Shown in pieces: positions 10,481-22,558 of a DNA stretch of 64,000 bases. How positions within the stretch are numbered: position 1 is the stretch's first letter; every line of letters begins with the position of its first letter. The notes under the pieces are model-generated. The model was not told the DNA's origin and did not search any database. It saw nothing but the letters and a program-made list of their open reading frames with translations. The stretch covers positions 58,552,108 through 58,616,107 of the forward strand of contig OX393577.1 in assembly GCA_947652605.1 (NCBI GenBank). The letters run 5' to 3'. The DNA is from Elmis aenea. Its lineage: Eukaryota > Arthropoda > Insecta > Coleoptera > Elmidae. A program made the position numbers and the translations under genes.

Positions 10481-13044
10481 TCAACGGAAAATATATTTGT
10501 TCTGATAAGACCAAATATCACAAATTTAATGTTTTACTTTTTCTTAAAAATTGTTTTTTATTGTATTAGAGCCATTAGCATCCTTATAAATATGTATATC
10601 ATAATGTTAAAAATTTACGTTTATTGGTTAATTGCAAATTTTAATCGACTTTAACTTAAACAACAAACACTACAGCAAAAGTTATCATATACCTAAGTAA
10701 TCATACAAGTTTCTATTTTGTTCTAATTTTCTTTGTATACATAATAGTTACAAAAACTGTAACGTGTAAGTTTTTCGATAAAATCTAGTAAACTACCAAC
10801 TTTTGCAATAGTACATGAGCACTGGTACATAATGCTCATGACTAGGAGAATTTTGTCCTATTTATGCGACATCCTATTTACGTTAGATTGCGTGAAATTA
10901 ACTTTGACAAACGTGAATATAAAGTCGGAAATGCAACAGCTGAAATTACAGTGGCATGAACAATTATCACACAAATTCAACCGCACCACTTTCGCAAAGG
11001 TTCTGCTTAAAAATAACCTGTTAATTATTAACACGGCGTGAGCATTAGTCGAAGGTTTCCGCCGCTGCATTTTCATTTTATTATAACGTGCGCTCGTGGG
11101 ATTTATGATGCCGCAATGCAGTTAGTTAACCTAGGTTAAGTGCAGTTGATCAAATTATCGCATCTTCGTCAAAAACTTACACCATTCGTTTTAAAATATG
11201 CACAAACACGTAACCACCTCAAGCAAATAATTATAAACGTTGCTTCGTGCATGCAAAATGTCTGTAGAAGTTCCGTTATATCCTATAAGAATCAATAAAT
11301 ATTCAAGTAATGTATTTATTAATTCGTAAAAATGATTTATGTGAATATGAACAGTAGCCAACGTTGTTAACAATGCGAATTTTTATTTAACAATAATTAC
11401 TTGCATAATGTGCAATAAATGCTATTGATTTTGTACGACTTGAACTCATAATAAATCACAATCAAAACTTTTGTTTACTGAATATCATTTGTTTTGTCCT
11501 ACATTTTTGACAGACAGTGTCTGAAAAATATTACAAATTAATTAGCACCTAAAGTGAAACGAAGAGCTACTAAATCTTCAAAATCAAAACGCAATTACTT
11601 TTTGTTGTGGCTACAAGAACGTGTTGCTTGGTAACAGCCTAACGCCATGGGAAAGGGCTGTTACCAACTTTCATTAAAACTGACATTAAATAATGCATTT
11701 GCAAACATTTGCCGAATCTCCCATGTGAATTAATAAATTTTAATAAATTTGTCTTTCACTCTCTCGAATGTGTTGCTTTAAGATTAGAAATAATCAATGC
11801 TCTTGAGTCCTTACAAACCAGGGGTTTGAAGCAGTCCAATTTTTTAATTGATCCACTCCAGCTCCGCTCCAGCATCAAAATGCCTGCTCCAGCTCCGCTC
11901 CATGCTCCAAATATTGTTACCATTTTTAAAAACAGTTGTTTGATTAAGAAAGTTCTTTGATTAAAAACAGTCTTTTGATTTAAAAAAAAAACAAAGTTTT
12001 AATTTTATCGGATATCTAGAAGTTGGTCAAAAATAACAATATTTGACCCTACCAAACAGGTGAAGTTAAATATGTGTTTGAAATAAAAAGTTAATAATTT
12101 TCAAACGTTGAAAAAAACGAAAAAAAGTTGTTTTTTTTTAACTGTCCATAAAATAGTTAATCGTAAATCATCAATTGTATTTAACTATCTTTTTAAGAAT
12201 AACTATTTAAAGGACAATTCAGTAAATTTAAAAAAAAAATCATAGGAAAATACTATTATCTACAAAGTGCGAATCTCAAATTTGTATTGCCATGGAGAGT
12301 GGGCTACACTTTAAACTCAAATTTTAATTTAGATTCGATAGTATTAGTAATTGAATAATCATAAATTATTATAAAATGTAAAAAATATCTTAAATTATCA
12401 AGTTTTTAATTTTTTATGTGTTTAATCAAGTAAACCTAGTTTATTTATGTGATCTTTTTTTCAATAGCTACTTAGATTAAAGTTTATAAATACAATAATA
12501 TTGTAATAACTACCTTATATTTAAAGACCAACCAAACAACCCATACATCAATGAAACAAGAAAAAAATCATTTTTAATGAACCTGTAAAAAGTCAAGTTT
12601 GGCTTTTATCTCAAAATTCAAATGTGCCATGCCACGTCTTTTTCGATATTTTTTTTTATAATTCTTCGTTAATATACCTACAGGAAACATTCCACAATTT
12701 AATTTTAACTTAGGTGGCTATGGAATTATTACCGTTGAAAAATCCGTCTGTTTTTGGTTTTTTCAAAATATTTAAAAAGTTGGAAGTGTAGGTCAAATGT
12801 CAAAATTGCATTCAATTCCTCTTGAAAATCTGCCCAACTTTGCTAATTCAACCGACTATGTAACTCTTATAACAACAAAGTTACCCATACATACAACACA
12901 CATGTAGATGATTGTCACCCTATACATATAGCTTTAAACCCAAACAAATATTGCTACTAATTCTCATTTACACATAGAAGTTGTTATTTCTTTGTCAACC
13001 GATCCTTTGGAGATATTTTTTTAAAGAAATCATTTTGAAAAGTA
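10481..13044. other. Unique and low-complexity sequence
   Basis: Bases 10800-11170 are less AT-rich and non-repetitive, with overlapping short frames on both strands that I cannot assign. An AGCTCCGCTCC(A) motif is repeated at 11860-11910. Most of 11940-12960 is homopolymer-rich AT sequence. No gene was recognised. Confidence 0.35.
11623..11635 (+). promoter_or_regulatory. X-box-like motif
   Basis: GTTGCTTGGTAAC fits the RFX-type X-box pattern RYYNYY, spacer, RRNRAC with a 1-bp spacer. No gene is recognised downstream, so function is unproven. Confidence 0.25.
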
Positions 13045-14346
13045 AAGGTTGTGCACGCCAAAATCTGGTCACTAAGAATCATAGATAAAATTCAAACAAC
13101 GGTTCGGTTAAGTGAAATTTTAGTTTAATTATATAAAATAAACTTAATTAAAGACAACAACACATTCATTTTAGTTATCATCGGCTGCATACGCTTTATT
13201 ACGGACTTTTCTACGAACTTGACTCATGAGTTTTTGCACGAGATTGTCGTCAACTTTCTGAGTTGCCCAAATCCACTTAGAGCGAAACTCTTGTGCTGTC
13301 GATACCTTCCTAGCTTTTTTCTTTAATATCCCTTTGACGATTGACCAATATTGTTCTATGGGTCTCAATTCTGGGCAGTTCGGGGGATTGCACTCTTTTG
13401 GAACCGCAATCACGTTATTTTTCCTATACCATTCTTGAACGTTTTTTGAATAGTGTGCCGTGGCTAGATCGGGCCAAAACAGAGGCCGAGTTTGGTGTTG
13501 TCGTAAAAAAGGCAAAAGACGCTTTTGAAGGCACTGAGTTTGATACACCTTTTGATTCATGGTACCGACAGTGATGAACGCTCTGCTTTTGAGCCCGCAA
13601 CTACAAATGGCTTGCCAGACAAGAAATTTTTTGGGAAATTTGGATCTTTTTTTAGTTTGCAGTTCTCTGGAGCTTCCTGCCGATTGATTGCGTGCCGTGT
13701 AAAAATCATGTCCAGCAATTTGGGTGAAATCCGCTTTGCAGTAAGTTTCGTCGTCCATTACGACGCAATCATGCTTTGTGAGCAATTCCTCGTACAACTT
13801 TCGAGAACGACTTCTTGCATTAATATTTTGTTGTGCATTGCGGTCAGGAGCAGCTTGAGCCTTATAGCTTTTCAAACCGGCTCGCTCCTTTACTTTTTGT
13901 ACATATACGAACTTGATTTTCCTACCTTTTTTGCCATGTCTCTTGTCGACATTTTAGGGTTTTTCTTAAAGAGCGCCACAATCTTTTTCTCCACATCAGG
14001 ATACTTTACTCCTTGCTTTCCTCCACTTCCCTGCTTCCTTTCAATAGTAAAACGTTCTTGAAAATTGTTTAGAACGAACGATACAGTGGACTGAGAAATT
14101 TTCAGTCTTCTAGCCAGCTCACGATTACCAATGCTGGGATTGTTAACATGTTCGTGCAAAATTAATTTCCGACGTTCTTGTTCAGATGACAACATTGTGA
14201 CAACTAACTACCTAATGTGTCAATAATGGTCATTTGTTATTTCTAAGGTATCTTAGATTACTCATTATAAATTGTGTACGTCTAGGGACCTTCATGTACT
14301 GGTTCTAATTTTTTTTAGCTGACCAGATTTTGCCGTGCACAACCTT
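13045..14346 (-). mobile_element. Tc1/mariner DD37E transposon
   Basis: The element is 1302 bp, bordered by TA dinucleotides (13043-13044 and 14347-14348), as expected for this superfamily. Inverted ends of about 28 bp begin AAGGTTGTGCACG and differ by roughly one base in the first 26. They enclose a single transposase gene read on the minus strand. Length, termini and target site are all canonical. The near-identical termini and a single coding lesion suggest recent insertion. Confidence 0.93.
13171..14195 (-). pseudogene. DD37E mariner transposase, one frameshift
   Basis: The gene starts at ATG 14195 and runs to a stop near 13171, about 343 codons if the frame is followed through one shift; that is normal family length. 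The first 101 residues (MLSSEQERRK...) hold helix-turn-helix DNA-binding segments (NRELARRLKISQSTVSFVL). The frame is lost in an A-run at about 13891-13897, apparently by one missing base. The second frame (M at 13875, 234 residues) carries the DDE domain: Asp42 in VVMDDETY, Asp136 in FWPDLATAHYS and Glu174 in CPELRPIEQYW. The 37 residues between the last two define the DD37E group. The product would cut and paste the element in the nucleus. As it stands it is probably inactive. Confidence 0.9.
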
Positions 14347-15375
14347 TATAAAAAAAGAAATATGACCGAAAAATAAAAACATTAACTATCTTGATTTTGG
14401 TTAAAAACTATATTTGAAAATGAAAAATTCAAATTAATTTGTATGCTGCAAATGCTGCTTTTACCCGTATTTAATCATAAATACAGGTCGTGGGGATTAT
14501 TTCTAGAAACAAACTTGAAATCCAATCGGTAATTATATCTAGGACACCCTGCATTAAAAAGAAACCGAAATTTGCCGATAATCAGTACTGATCGAGATTA
14601 TTCACGTAAGCTTTAAGTTAATTAACAAAAATTAGAACATGCACATCTCAAAATTCGCGTAACTTTCTTTGCTGTACAACCCACAAATGGCAACTTGTGC
14701 CAAACCTGTTGCGCAAGCAATTTTTGAAACGAATTAACTAGAATCCTTCACTAAGGACAGGCTTTATTCGTTTGGATTAACTTGTTTCGCTGTCTGATAT
14801 GGGTAAGCAAGGCTCAGCAGACATGAATGAAACATTTTGTGTTTAAATTAGAAGTTTTCACTCATGAAATTGGTCGGCCGTATCGAAGACTTCACTTGTT
14901 CCAAACAACTTTGTTATTATTTCTGTGCCAAATTAATAAAACGCCACATGTACAACTATTCTGGCGCTTTGAACTTCGTATATCAAATACCTTATTGGAA
15001 ACAGTTTACAAAAAACTACAATACATTTCCCAGCTGTTGTAATTATTCAAATTATTAAAACACTAACGGTATAAACGCAGTTAAATAAATAGTTTCGGTA
15101 AAACACAAAGTTGGACGATTGTAACAATGGAATCATTAAAACAAACTTTGAACTGTATGTACTTACAATTATTAGAATGGTAAATTAAAATTTTAGCCAT
15201 AGTAAAAGCGTTATAGGTTTAGGATCCAAGTATCAATGTCTTAAAAGGAGTCAAATTTTGAAACTAACTTGACACTAAAAACAAGTTAAACGATATTTTA
15301 TTGGAACAATTTGAATCGTAACACAATTTTTTAAATTATAGTACCAAGAAGTATATTAATTTAATTGATATTAAT
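14347..15375. other. Unique sequence between two transposons
   Basis: A terminus-like AGGACACCCTGCAT lies near 14540. Two overlapping forward frames (14827-15042 and 14864-15058) span a less AT-rich patch, but neither has splice or family support. No host gene was recognised. Confidence 0.35.
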
Positions 15376-17298
15376 CTATACAGGGTGCACCACGACCCTG
15401 AGATTCTTTGATAGCTTCTTTATTAATGAAAATATCAAAAAATATTTAATACAAATATTGTGCCAACCTATTTTCTACATAACCTAAAATTATTTTCAAA
15501 TATACAGGGTGTTTCGTTTGAGCGGCACATATAAAAATGTAATTTTTTTAAATAGAACACCCTGTATATTTTTATATTTTTGGATTTCTCTTAAAATTTA
15601 ATTTAAAAAATGTATAAGGTTATATGGGTCTTAAATCAACCGTTTTCGTAAAATTTACAATTTTATGAAATTTTTGAACGATACAGCACTTTCAATTTTT
15701 TTTAACATTAAAGTTATTTAAAAAAGCGGTAAAATTTCGTTTAAAAATTAGTTTGACAATAGATTAATTAACACTTTGCGCTAGCTACATTTTATAAATA
15801 TTATACAGGGTGTTTTTTACGCTTGGTCAAACTTGTGATACTTTAAACATCGATAAGTCATTTTTCTTAAATGCAACACCCTGTCTATTTTTATATTTTT
15901 TTGTAGAGAATTTAATTGTCTTTCGAAATTATTAAGCATGTCCTATACCTAAAGTTAATATTTTTCGAGCTATCTCGATTTTTATTATTATTACTAAGAC
16001 AATTGAAATATTTTAAAGTCGGCCATGGACGTAAGTCGTAATTTTTCAAAGAATTTTTAAATAAAAGAATTTAAAAAGCTGCAATTTTAATTTTAGGCTA
16101 AAAGTCTACGCTTCTTTCCGGAAATTTATCGTATAAATTGTTCAAGATTATATCCTTGTTCATGTTCTACGCACAGCCGTAGACGTTGTCTGAAAGACTC
16201 TAGCACCCTTTAGAACATTTCGGGGGTTATACCATCAAAAGCAACACAGCAAGTAATGCAGTTGCCGAACACAGAATATCCTAATAGATGGATAGGGCGA
16301 GATAGACCAATCTCCTGGCCACCTAGGTCCCTGATCTTACTCGGTTACTCCTATCGATTTATTTTTGTGGGGACACATAAAACAGGTGTATCAAGACCCC
16401 CCAACAACTGCTGAAGATATGCAGAACAGGATTCGTGTTGCTTTTGATGGTATAACCCCCGAAATATTATAAAGGGTGTTAGAGTCTTTCAGACAACGTC
16501 TACGGCTGTGCGTACAACAAGGACATAATCTTGAACAATTTATACGATAAATTTCGGAAAAATGCGGTACATTTTTAGCCTAAAATTAAAGTTGCAGCTC
16601 TTTTTATTCTTTTGTTTAAAAATTCCTTGAAAAATTTCGACACCTTCATGGCCGACTTTAAAATATTTCAATTGCCTTAGTAATAATAATAAAAATCGAG
16701 ATAGCTCGAAAAATATTAACTTTAGGTATAGGATATGCTTAATAATTTCGAAAGACAATTAAATTTTCTACAAAAAAATATAAAAATATACAGGGTGTTG
16801 TATTTAAGAAAAATTACTTATCGATGTTTAAAGTTTCACAAGTTTGACAAAGCGTAAAAAACACTCTGTATAATATTTCTAAAATGTAGCTAGCGCAAAG
16901 TGTTAATTAATCTATTGCCAATCTAATTTTTAAACGAAATTTTACCGCTTTTTTAAATAACTTAAATGTTAAAAAAAATTGAAAGTGCTGTATCGTTCAA
17001 AAATTTCATAAAAATGTAAATTTTACGAAAACGGTTGACTTAAGACCGATATAACCCTATACATTTTTTAAAGTAAATTTTAAGAGAAATCCAAAAATAT
17101 AAAAATATACAGGGTGTTCTATTTAAAAAAATTACACTTTTATATGTGCCGCTCAAACGAAACACCCTGTATATTTGAAAATAATTTTAGGTTATGTAGA
17201 AATTAAGTCCGCACAATATCTATATTAAATATTTTTTGATATTTTCATTAATAAAGGAGCTATCGAAGAATCTCAGGGTCGTAGTGCACCCTGTATAG
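15376..17298. mobile_element. 1.92-kb near-perfect palindromic mariner-like element
   Basis: The termini CTATACAGGGTGCAC (15376) and GTGCACCCTGTATAG (17284-17298) are exact inverted repeats. The arms, 15376-16247 and 16435-17298, are inverted copies of each other over about 870 bp with scattered substitutions. The spacer is 187 bp. Inside each arm further CAGGGTG/CACCCTG pairs occur (15509 with 15554, 15806 with 15878, mirrored at 16790, 17109 and 17154), so the arms are themselves modular. Spacer and inner right arm encode a transposase C-terminus. Confidence 0.88.
16280..16550 (+). pseudogene. Mariner-like transposase C-terminal fragment
   Basis: Across frameshifts the plus strand reads a segment with ISWPPRSPDL, then a WGHIKQ-like stretch, PPTTAEDMQNRIRVAF, DGITPE, and finally RESFRQRLRLC to NLEQFIR and a stop at 16548-16550. 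The SPDLTxLDFFLWG region and the xxLEDLKNRI helix are typical of Tc1/mariner-related transposases of insects and aphids. The end of the same reading frame recurs inverted in the left arm (about 16125-16247), where the last residues are EQGYNLEQFIR. Only the C-terminal part survives, so it is inactive. Confidence 0.7.
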
Positions 17299-17765
17299 TG
17301 AAGCCTTAATTTTGCTTAATAAATAACTACTGTTTTTAGATTAGGTATATTTAAATATTCTACAAGACCGGTAATATCAAATGGCTCTACGTTCATATCT
17401 GTAAGACAATTTGCTAAATTATTCACCTTGGGTACGCTGTGATGACATCAGGCATTTAAATCATTCAACACTTTACGTTTTGCGCTGTAAATACCATGTT
17501 TAATTATTAATTAGTTGTTTGGCAGTTAGTCATTTCACCGGATAAAGCTAAGACTGTCAATGGTATGACTTGTAAGGATTTCTACATTATTAATTCTAAG
17601 CGAAAACCTTCCTTGTGATTATAGAACTCAACCCCATTCATTCAAAGTTACAAGGAATCGGCCATAATTTTGTCGAAAGTTGTATTCGCACTAAGTTCAA
17701 TGTTTTTAATTGTAGCTAGAGTTTATTACGATGGCAAGTAATAGGCTTTCAAAAGTTGTTGATTG

Positions 17766-17779
17766 GTTGTCATGGTAAC
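17766..17779 (+). promoter_or_regulatory. X-box-like motif
   Basis: GTTGTCATGGTAAC fits RYYNYY, 2-bp spacer, RRNRAC exactly, the pattern bound by RFX factors at ciliary gene promoters. No such gene is recognised nearby, so this may be chance. Confidence 0.3.
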
Positions 17780-18673
17780 GACATAGACCACAACAACTGG
17801 GTCGCTTGATTTATAATGTCTGTTGTCTAAAACGCAATTACCCACTTTTGACAATGCATTTAGAAGTAAAATATCATACATCAGTGAATCTCCGGAAAAA
17901 AATTCTATTTGACTGTGTAAATAGCAAAAATTGCGCCCATAAGAAAAAATATACTTGGTTGTCATAAAACAAAAACGAATCGACCTGGGAAAAATAAGTG
18001 ATGACCATCCGATTTGGCTTAGAAAGTTCCTTGGGCAATGCTTTTACACATTTGAAATATTTCATACTCCAAAGGAGTTATGGACGATTTGAAAAAATCG
18101 TATTATCAGGTTTTTCCTAATTTTCTTGGATAATGTTTGAGATATTTTTAATTTCCCTTTGGATCATTAATGAGCACCGAATTTAGCAGCTTTGTCAAAT
18201 ATAAACCTATACTCTAGCAATTACAAAAACCGATGTCCCCATGTTTAAACTCGAATTTAAAACACCCTTTATACTGACTTTTTTCGACTAAACTCCAGTC
18301 ACAAAAAGCAAGGAAAACCATTTTATAGAACTCTTGTCGTATATACATAGCACATAATTTAGTAATCATTTAATTGTGCTATTAAGTCAATAGATGTTTC
18401 ACACCAAACTGCTTAGGTTTTAAAATAAAATAACCTTTAACTTAAAACAAGCATTTTTACAGTGGATAATACAAAAGACATCATTAACCCCAATTTGTGC
18501 AAAAGTAGAAACTAAATAACATTTACATTTACTTTCTGACTGTTCTAAAATTCTAAATACTTAAGGTCGTTCCTCTACCAACATTGCAATAAATTAGTGA
18601 ATCTCAAATGCAAAATGATCAAATTAATTTTTAAACGAACATCAAACTATTTCTACAATATTCAAAGTTATTT

Positions 18674-18910
18674 TTATATTCCTTTTTTCAAACTTCCATT
18701 GCGGTGTAAATCAGCTTTTTTTTTAAATTGCATTTCACATTCCGAGTAAAAGTCCACTGTCATACTGTCAATGAACACTTGTTGAAAACTCGATCCATCA
18801 ATATTTCCACTACAGGCTACAAGCTCTGATGCCTTAAAATAAGACGCCAACAGTCTAACATTAGACAGCACACCATTATAGCAACATCCATTTAATAAAA
18901 ATAGAAAGTC
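18674..18910 (-). CDS. Open frame of unknown origin
   Basis: I do not recognise this protein. The minus-strand frame is open for about 78 codons, with an ATG at 18871 giving 65 residues (MLSNVRLLAS... to a stop at 18674). Composition is balanced, with a stretch of acidic and Cys residues (SMTVDFYSECEMQFKKK) and no membrane helix, and it looks more protein-like than neighbouring frames. No convincing acceptor, promoter or polyadenylation site frames it. It could be a relic of a transposon or host exon, or chance. Confidence 0.2.
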   Translation of the reverse strand, partial: DFLFLLNGCCYNGVLSNVRLLASYFKASELVACSGNIDGSSFQQVFIDSMTVDFYSECEMQFKKKADLHRNGSLKKGI

Positions 18911-19609
18911 TTATTTAATTAAACTCCTCAGACAGTCTCTTACACTGTTCGTAAAAGAAATACTCACAAGTTTAAAAAAACGCCTCATTAACTAACAATA
19001 ATTATCAACAACATTACAACTTTTTAGGACCATTTAGTGCCGCTTTCAACACACTTAAAATAGTTAATAAAAAATCATGATTATTAATTGCACTCTACTA
19101 CTTTTAAAACGGTTCCTGAATGCCAACAAATTTCCAATAATTCTAAGACCAGTTCCTCACACAAATTAAAATGCTTTTAATACTCTTTTAACAACTACAA
19201 ATATAACTAAAAGTTGTTTGTTAGTTATATGCAGCAAAGGAATTTCATTTTTCAACGTCTGACGTTCGGTGAAAGACGTTCATCTAATGCACAAGGCTCT
19301 GTTGCCAAGTTTTCAACAAAAAGTTGAAGCTGAAGGCGTTAAAGTACAAAACAATTACGTGCAAAACCCACTGCAAAAATATAAATTTAAAATACTTAGT
19401 GAATTTAAATCGTTCTCAGTCAAATTATTCCCATAATTTTGGACAGTTTTAAATTAGCTCAATTAAGCAAACTCGATTAAAAAACTTTGGTATTAATAAA
19501 TGAACAAGCTAGGGTAAAATGCATGTTGGACTTAATTAAAACTCGTAATTTGAAGCAATATTTTTTTGAAATATTTATCAACCTCGTATTGATCTTTTTT
19601 TAACTTAGT

Positions 19610-20446
19610 ATTAGAAGGCGCACTACGAAGAGCAAAGCTAGATAAGAAAATCATTATGATCAACCAAATACAAAAAGCGTATGCTGACGATTTAGGGAAT
19701 AGAAGAGAAGACATAATAAGAGCGATAGATCAACTAGACAAAGAGGCAAAAAACTGGTCCTGGAAATAAATGAAGGAAAAAAATATATAAAGGACAGGAA
19801 GAGAAAATGTGCACCCACAGAACGATCTAGAAACAAAAGAATACACCTTCGAAGAAGTCAATACTTTCATTTACTTGGGCGTGACAGTGGGACAAGCTGG
19901 AAAGAACAGAGTGAAGGAAAGAATTCTGAAAGGAAATCAGGCAAACGGCAAAAACAAAACCTTACTAAAGACTAAAACACTAAGTAAAACAACAAAAATA
20001 AAAATATAAAAAACCCTGATAGGACCCGTCATAGCATAATGCTATGGAAACAATAACAATGAATAAGAAAGAAGAGGAAGACTTAAAAATAGTTGAGAGA
20101 AAAGTAATGAGAGCAATACTAGGACCTAACGTACGAAGAAGTAAGACTGAAAAGGAACAAATAAATGGAGGAGGAACTCGGAGGACAAAAAATATCATTT
20201 GACACATTAAAGCACAACGATTACGATGGACACATCATGAGAAGGAAACCAAGCAAAATGATCAGGAGGATAACACAATAGATCCCTATTTGGTCCAGGC
20301 ACAAGGCAAGACCAAAAAAAAGATGGAGAGACGCCCTGGAGGAAAATACAAAGGCACTAAGAATAAATGACTGGAAATCGAAATGCAAAGATAGGAAAGA
20401 ATGGAAGAAAATAATGGAGGCAGCCAGGACCAACAACAAGCTTTAA
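19610..20446 (+). pseudogene. LINE reverse transcriptase C-terminal relic
   Basis: In broken frames the plus strand encodes the end of a non-LTR retrotransposon polyprotein. It has a YADD active-site box (AYADDLG, 19677-19697), EEAKKL-like and EVNTFIYLGVTVGQAG (about 19855-19900), then KTKIKI, ERKVMRAILGPNVR, LRWTHHE and finally KCKDRKEWKKIMEAA, ending at TAA 20444-20446. This order is the usual end of RTE/I-type insect LINEs. At least four frameshifts or stops are present. The fingers and endonuclease domains are missing: a 5'-truncated dead copy. Confidence 0.75.
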
Positions 20447-21570
20447 AAAATCAGAGAGAGAGGACTGATCCACCTCAATAAATGGATTTAAAAAACGCCA
20501 ATCCTAAGGATTATAAGACCCAATGAATGATTATCTTTCAAGAAACCTACAGGATAATTTTTAAATTTAAGAAATCCAAATATCGAATTTAGAATTGTAC
20601 TGTACAAGTTTATTATAAATCACATCGAAAATTGTTTGAAAAATATTAAAATCACAATAAACAACTGCTTCAATAATTAAACAGATTTTAAACTTAATTT
20701 ATTGCCCTCCCAAATAAAATGAAATAATTTTTTAAATTTATCTAACTATGATAATTTTTTAGTGTTATCATTAAATAACTCTCTAGAAAGACCTCAGTTC
20801 TTAGCACGAGGAAAAAGTACAACAAAAGGTGCGATAAAGAATTATATAAATGTAGTAGATTTGTCTCTGCACTTTGAATACGACAGAGACAAATTTACAA
20901 GAAGTTATTTCTAACTCAACCTTGCTACAACAGCATTTTTGTCATTGTCTTACTATAATACCTCTTCTTGATATAAAATAATTCACAAAACATTTTAAGA
21001 TGTTAAAATACCTGAAATATTTCTTCCAGTAACATCCTAATTTTTTTAGCACTTCTTTGTTCTCTTAATAAAAATTACAAAAGCATAAATCTTACCACAA
21101 TAAAATTCGTAATAAGTTCCTACAATAACTTGAAATATTTTTTAATTACTTAAACGTGAAAGAATCCGACAATAAACTTCTGAACCTACGTAAAAATTCG
21201 ACCCTAAAAACAGCAGAAAAATAAACAAAAGTTCTAACTGTATCTTTTTAAAATGTATAGATCAAGACTCCTCGTTTAAAACAAAAAATTAGTCAAACTG
21301 GAAACGAATGTAATAAAGTTAACGAGTTTTTAAGCCACTTTAATGCTTAAAAACGACACACTGCCTGCATTAGTGAGATAATGGCTTCATCTATAATTTA
21401 AAAGTTTATCATAACGAAATGCTGCGTCAAAAAAAGTTTAATTTCATGATACGTGCCACTGGCATAATATTTTTAATGGACACGTTAAACAAGCAAGAAA
21501 ACTACTGTACTGGGATAGTTCCACTTATTGTAAAATCAATAAAAACACTTCTATAATAATTGCTGTAGCT
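20447..21570. other. AT-rich sequence, no gene recognised
   Basis: No repeat shared with other parts of the window and no credible frame was seen. Confidence 0.4.
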
Positions 21571-21580
21571 TATTCTATAC

Positions 21581-21603
21581 TTCTATCTATCTATCTATCT
21601 ATA
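21581..21603 (+). repeat. (TCTA)n microsatellite, LINE tail
   Basis: About five tetramers directly abut the 3' end of the minus-strand LINE relic, so they are probably its tail. Confidence 0.75.
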
Positions 21604-22258
21604 TGCGAGTTATATTGCGGTTGTTTCCGCCTCTCGCTTCATGGTTTCCATTTTTGCCTGTCTTTCCAATCATATTTTCTTGAGCCTCTTGTAGCCCTTG
21701 TTTCCTTTACTTCGTGTCCCCAAATTCTTCTTGGTCGGTCTCTTTGTATATGGCGACAGCCACTTCCATATTTTTTGGACCATCTGTCTTTATTCATTCT
21801 TTGTATGTGCCCATACCATCTTAGTCTATTATGTTTCATTGACTCTATAACGTCTACATCTACACCCACTTCATCTTGAATACCTTTGTTTTTCTTCTTG
21901 TCTGTTCTTGTATAGCCACAGCATCGTCCCCAGTAGTCCATCTCCATTGCCTTGATGCTTGACTTCTCCAACTGGCGTATTCCCAATACATCTCTTCGTC
22001 AGTCCTCATTTGTTGTATTCATCGTTTAGTTTTTTAGCATGTATCGATGTCGACTTTGTCTTTGGCATATATTATTTGATCATCGACAAAATTGAGTGTG
22101 AATAGCCTTATCATTTCTCATGAGCAAACCCATACCCTTTGGTGGTTTTGATTTCAGGTGATATTGCTGTCCAATTTTCATGAAGCTTGTCATGTACAGG
22201 TTTGTCACTGCTTGGGTGTAGATTTTGAGCCTTGCCTGTTGCCAAGGTTTGCATAGGG

Positions 22259-22461
22259 CAGTTTTTCTCAAACTTTTTACTCTAAGGGCCCCTTCCAAAA
22301 TTAAAAGCTTATAGAGGACCCTAATTAATTGTTTTGTAGACAATAGTTCAATTTTCTGGGATTAAATTAATTATTTTATTGTAATAAAAAGGCCCGGAGG
22401 TCTCCTTCAGAATTGTTCAGAGACCCCAAAGGATCCGCGGACCATATTTTGAGAAACAGTG
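22259..22461. mobile_element. hAT MITE with perfect 8-bp TSD
   Basis: The element is 203 bp with ends CAGTTTTTCTCAAAC and ATTTTGAGAAACAGTG. Identical flanks GCATAGGG lie at 22251-22258 and 22462-22469. The length of the duplication and the CAGxxTTCTCAAA termini are hAT hallmarks. It is non-coding. It is younger than the LINE relic it interrupts. Confidence 0.9.
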
Positions 22462-22558
22462 GCATAGGGGACCACAATTGTAGGCTTTAGCTAAGTCGGA
22501 GCAAAATTATCTCTTTTCAAGCACTTTTTAAGGCAAAAAACATTATCGGCAGATATAA

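Larger units (their letters stand above)
17299..19600. other. Unique sequence, weak candidates only
   Basis: An X-box-like site lies at 17766-17779 and a minus-strand open frame at 18674-18910. Overlapping minus frames at 17726-18065 have no support. The rest is AT-rich and non-repetitive within the window. Confidence 0.35.
21580..22500 (-). pseudogene. LINE reverse transcriptase relic, split by MITE
   Basis: Read on the minus strand, segments with AVTNLYMTSFMKIGQQ and then LFTLNFVDDQIIYAKD (an FADDQ-type active-site box, about 22050-22110) precede a 115-residue open frame (21986 to 21639). That frame has MEMDYWGRCCGYTR, RLRWYGHIQRM and DRPRRIWGHEV, the normal C-terminus of RTE/I-like LINEs. 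The 3' tail is a (TAGA)n run on this strand at 21581-21603. A hAT MITE interrupts the RT at 22259-22461. It is 5'-truncated and inactive. Confidence 0.78.

Noticed and set aside
13341..14061. Two plus-strand open frames (77 and 178 codons)
   Set aside because: They are antisense shadows of the minus-strand mariner transposase.
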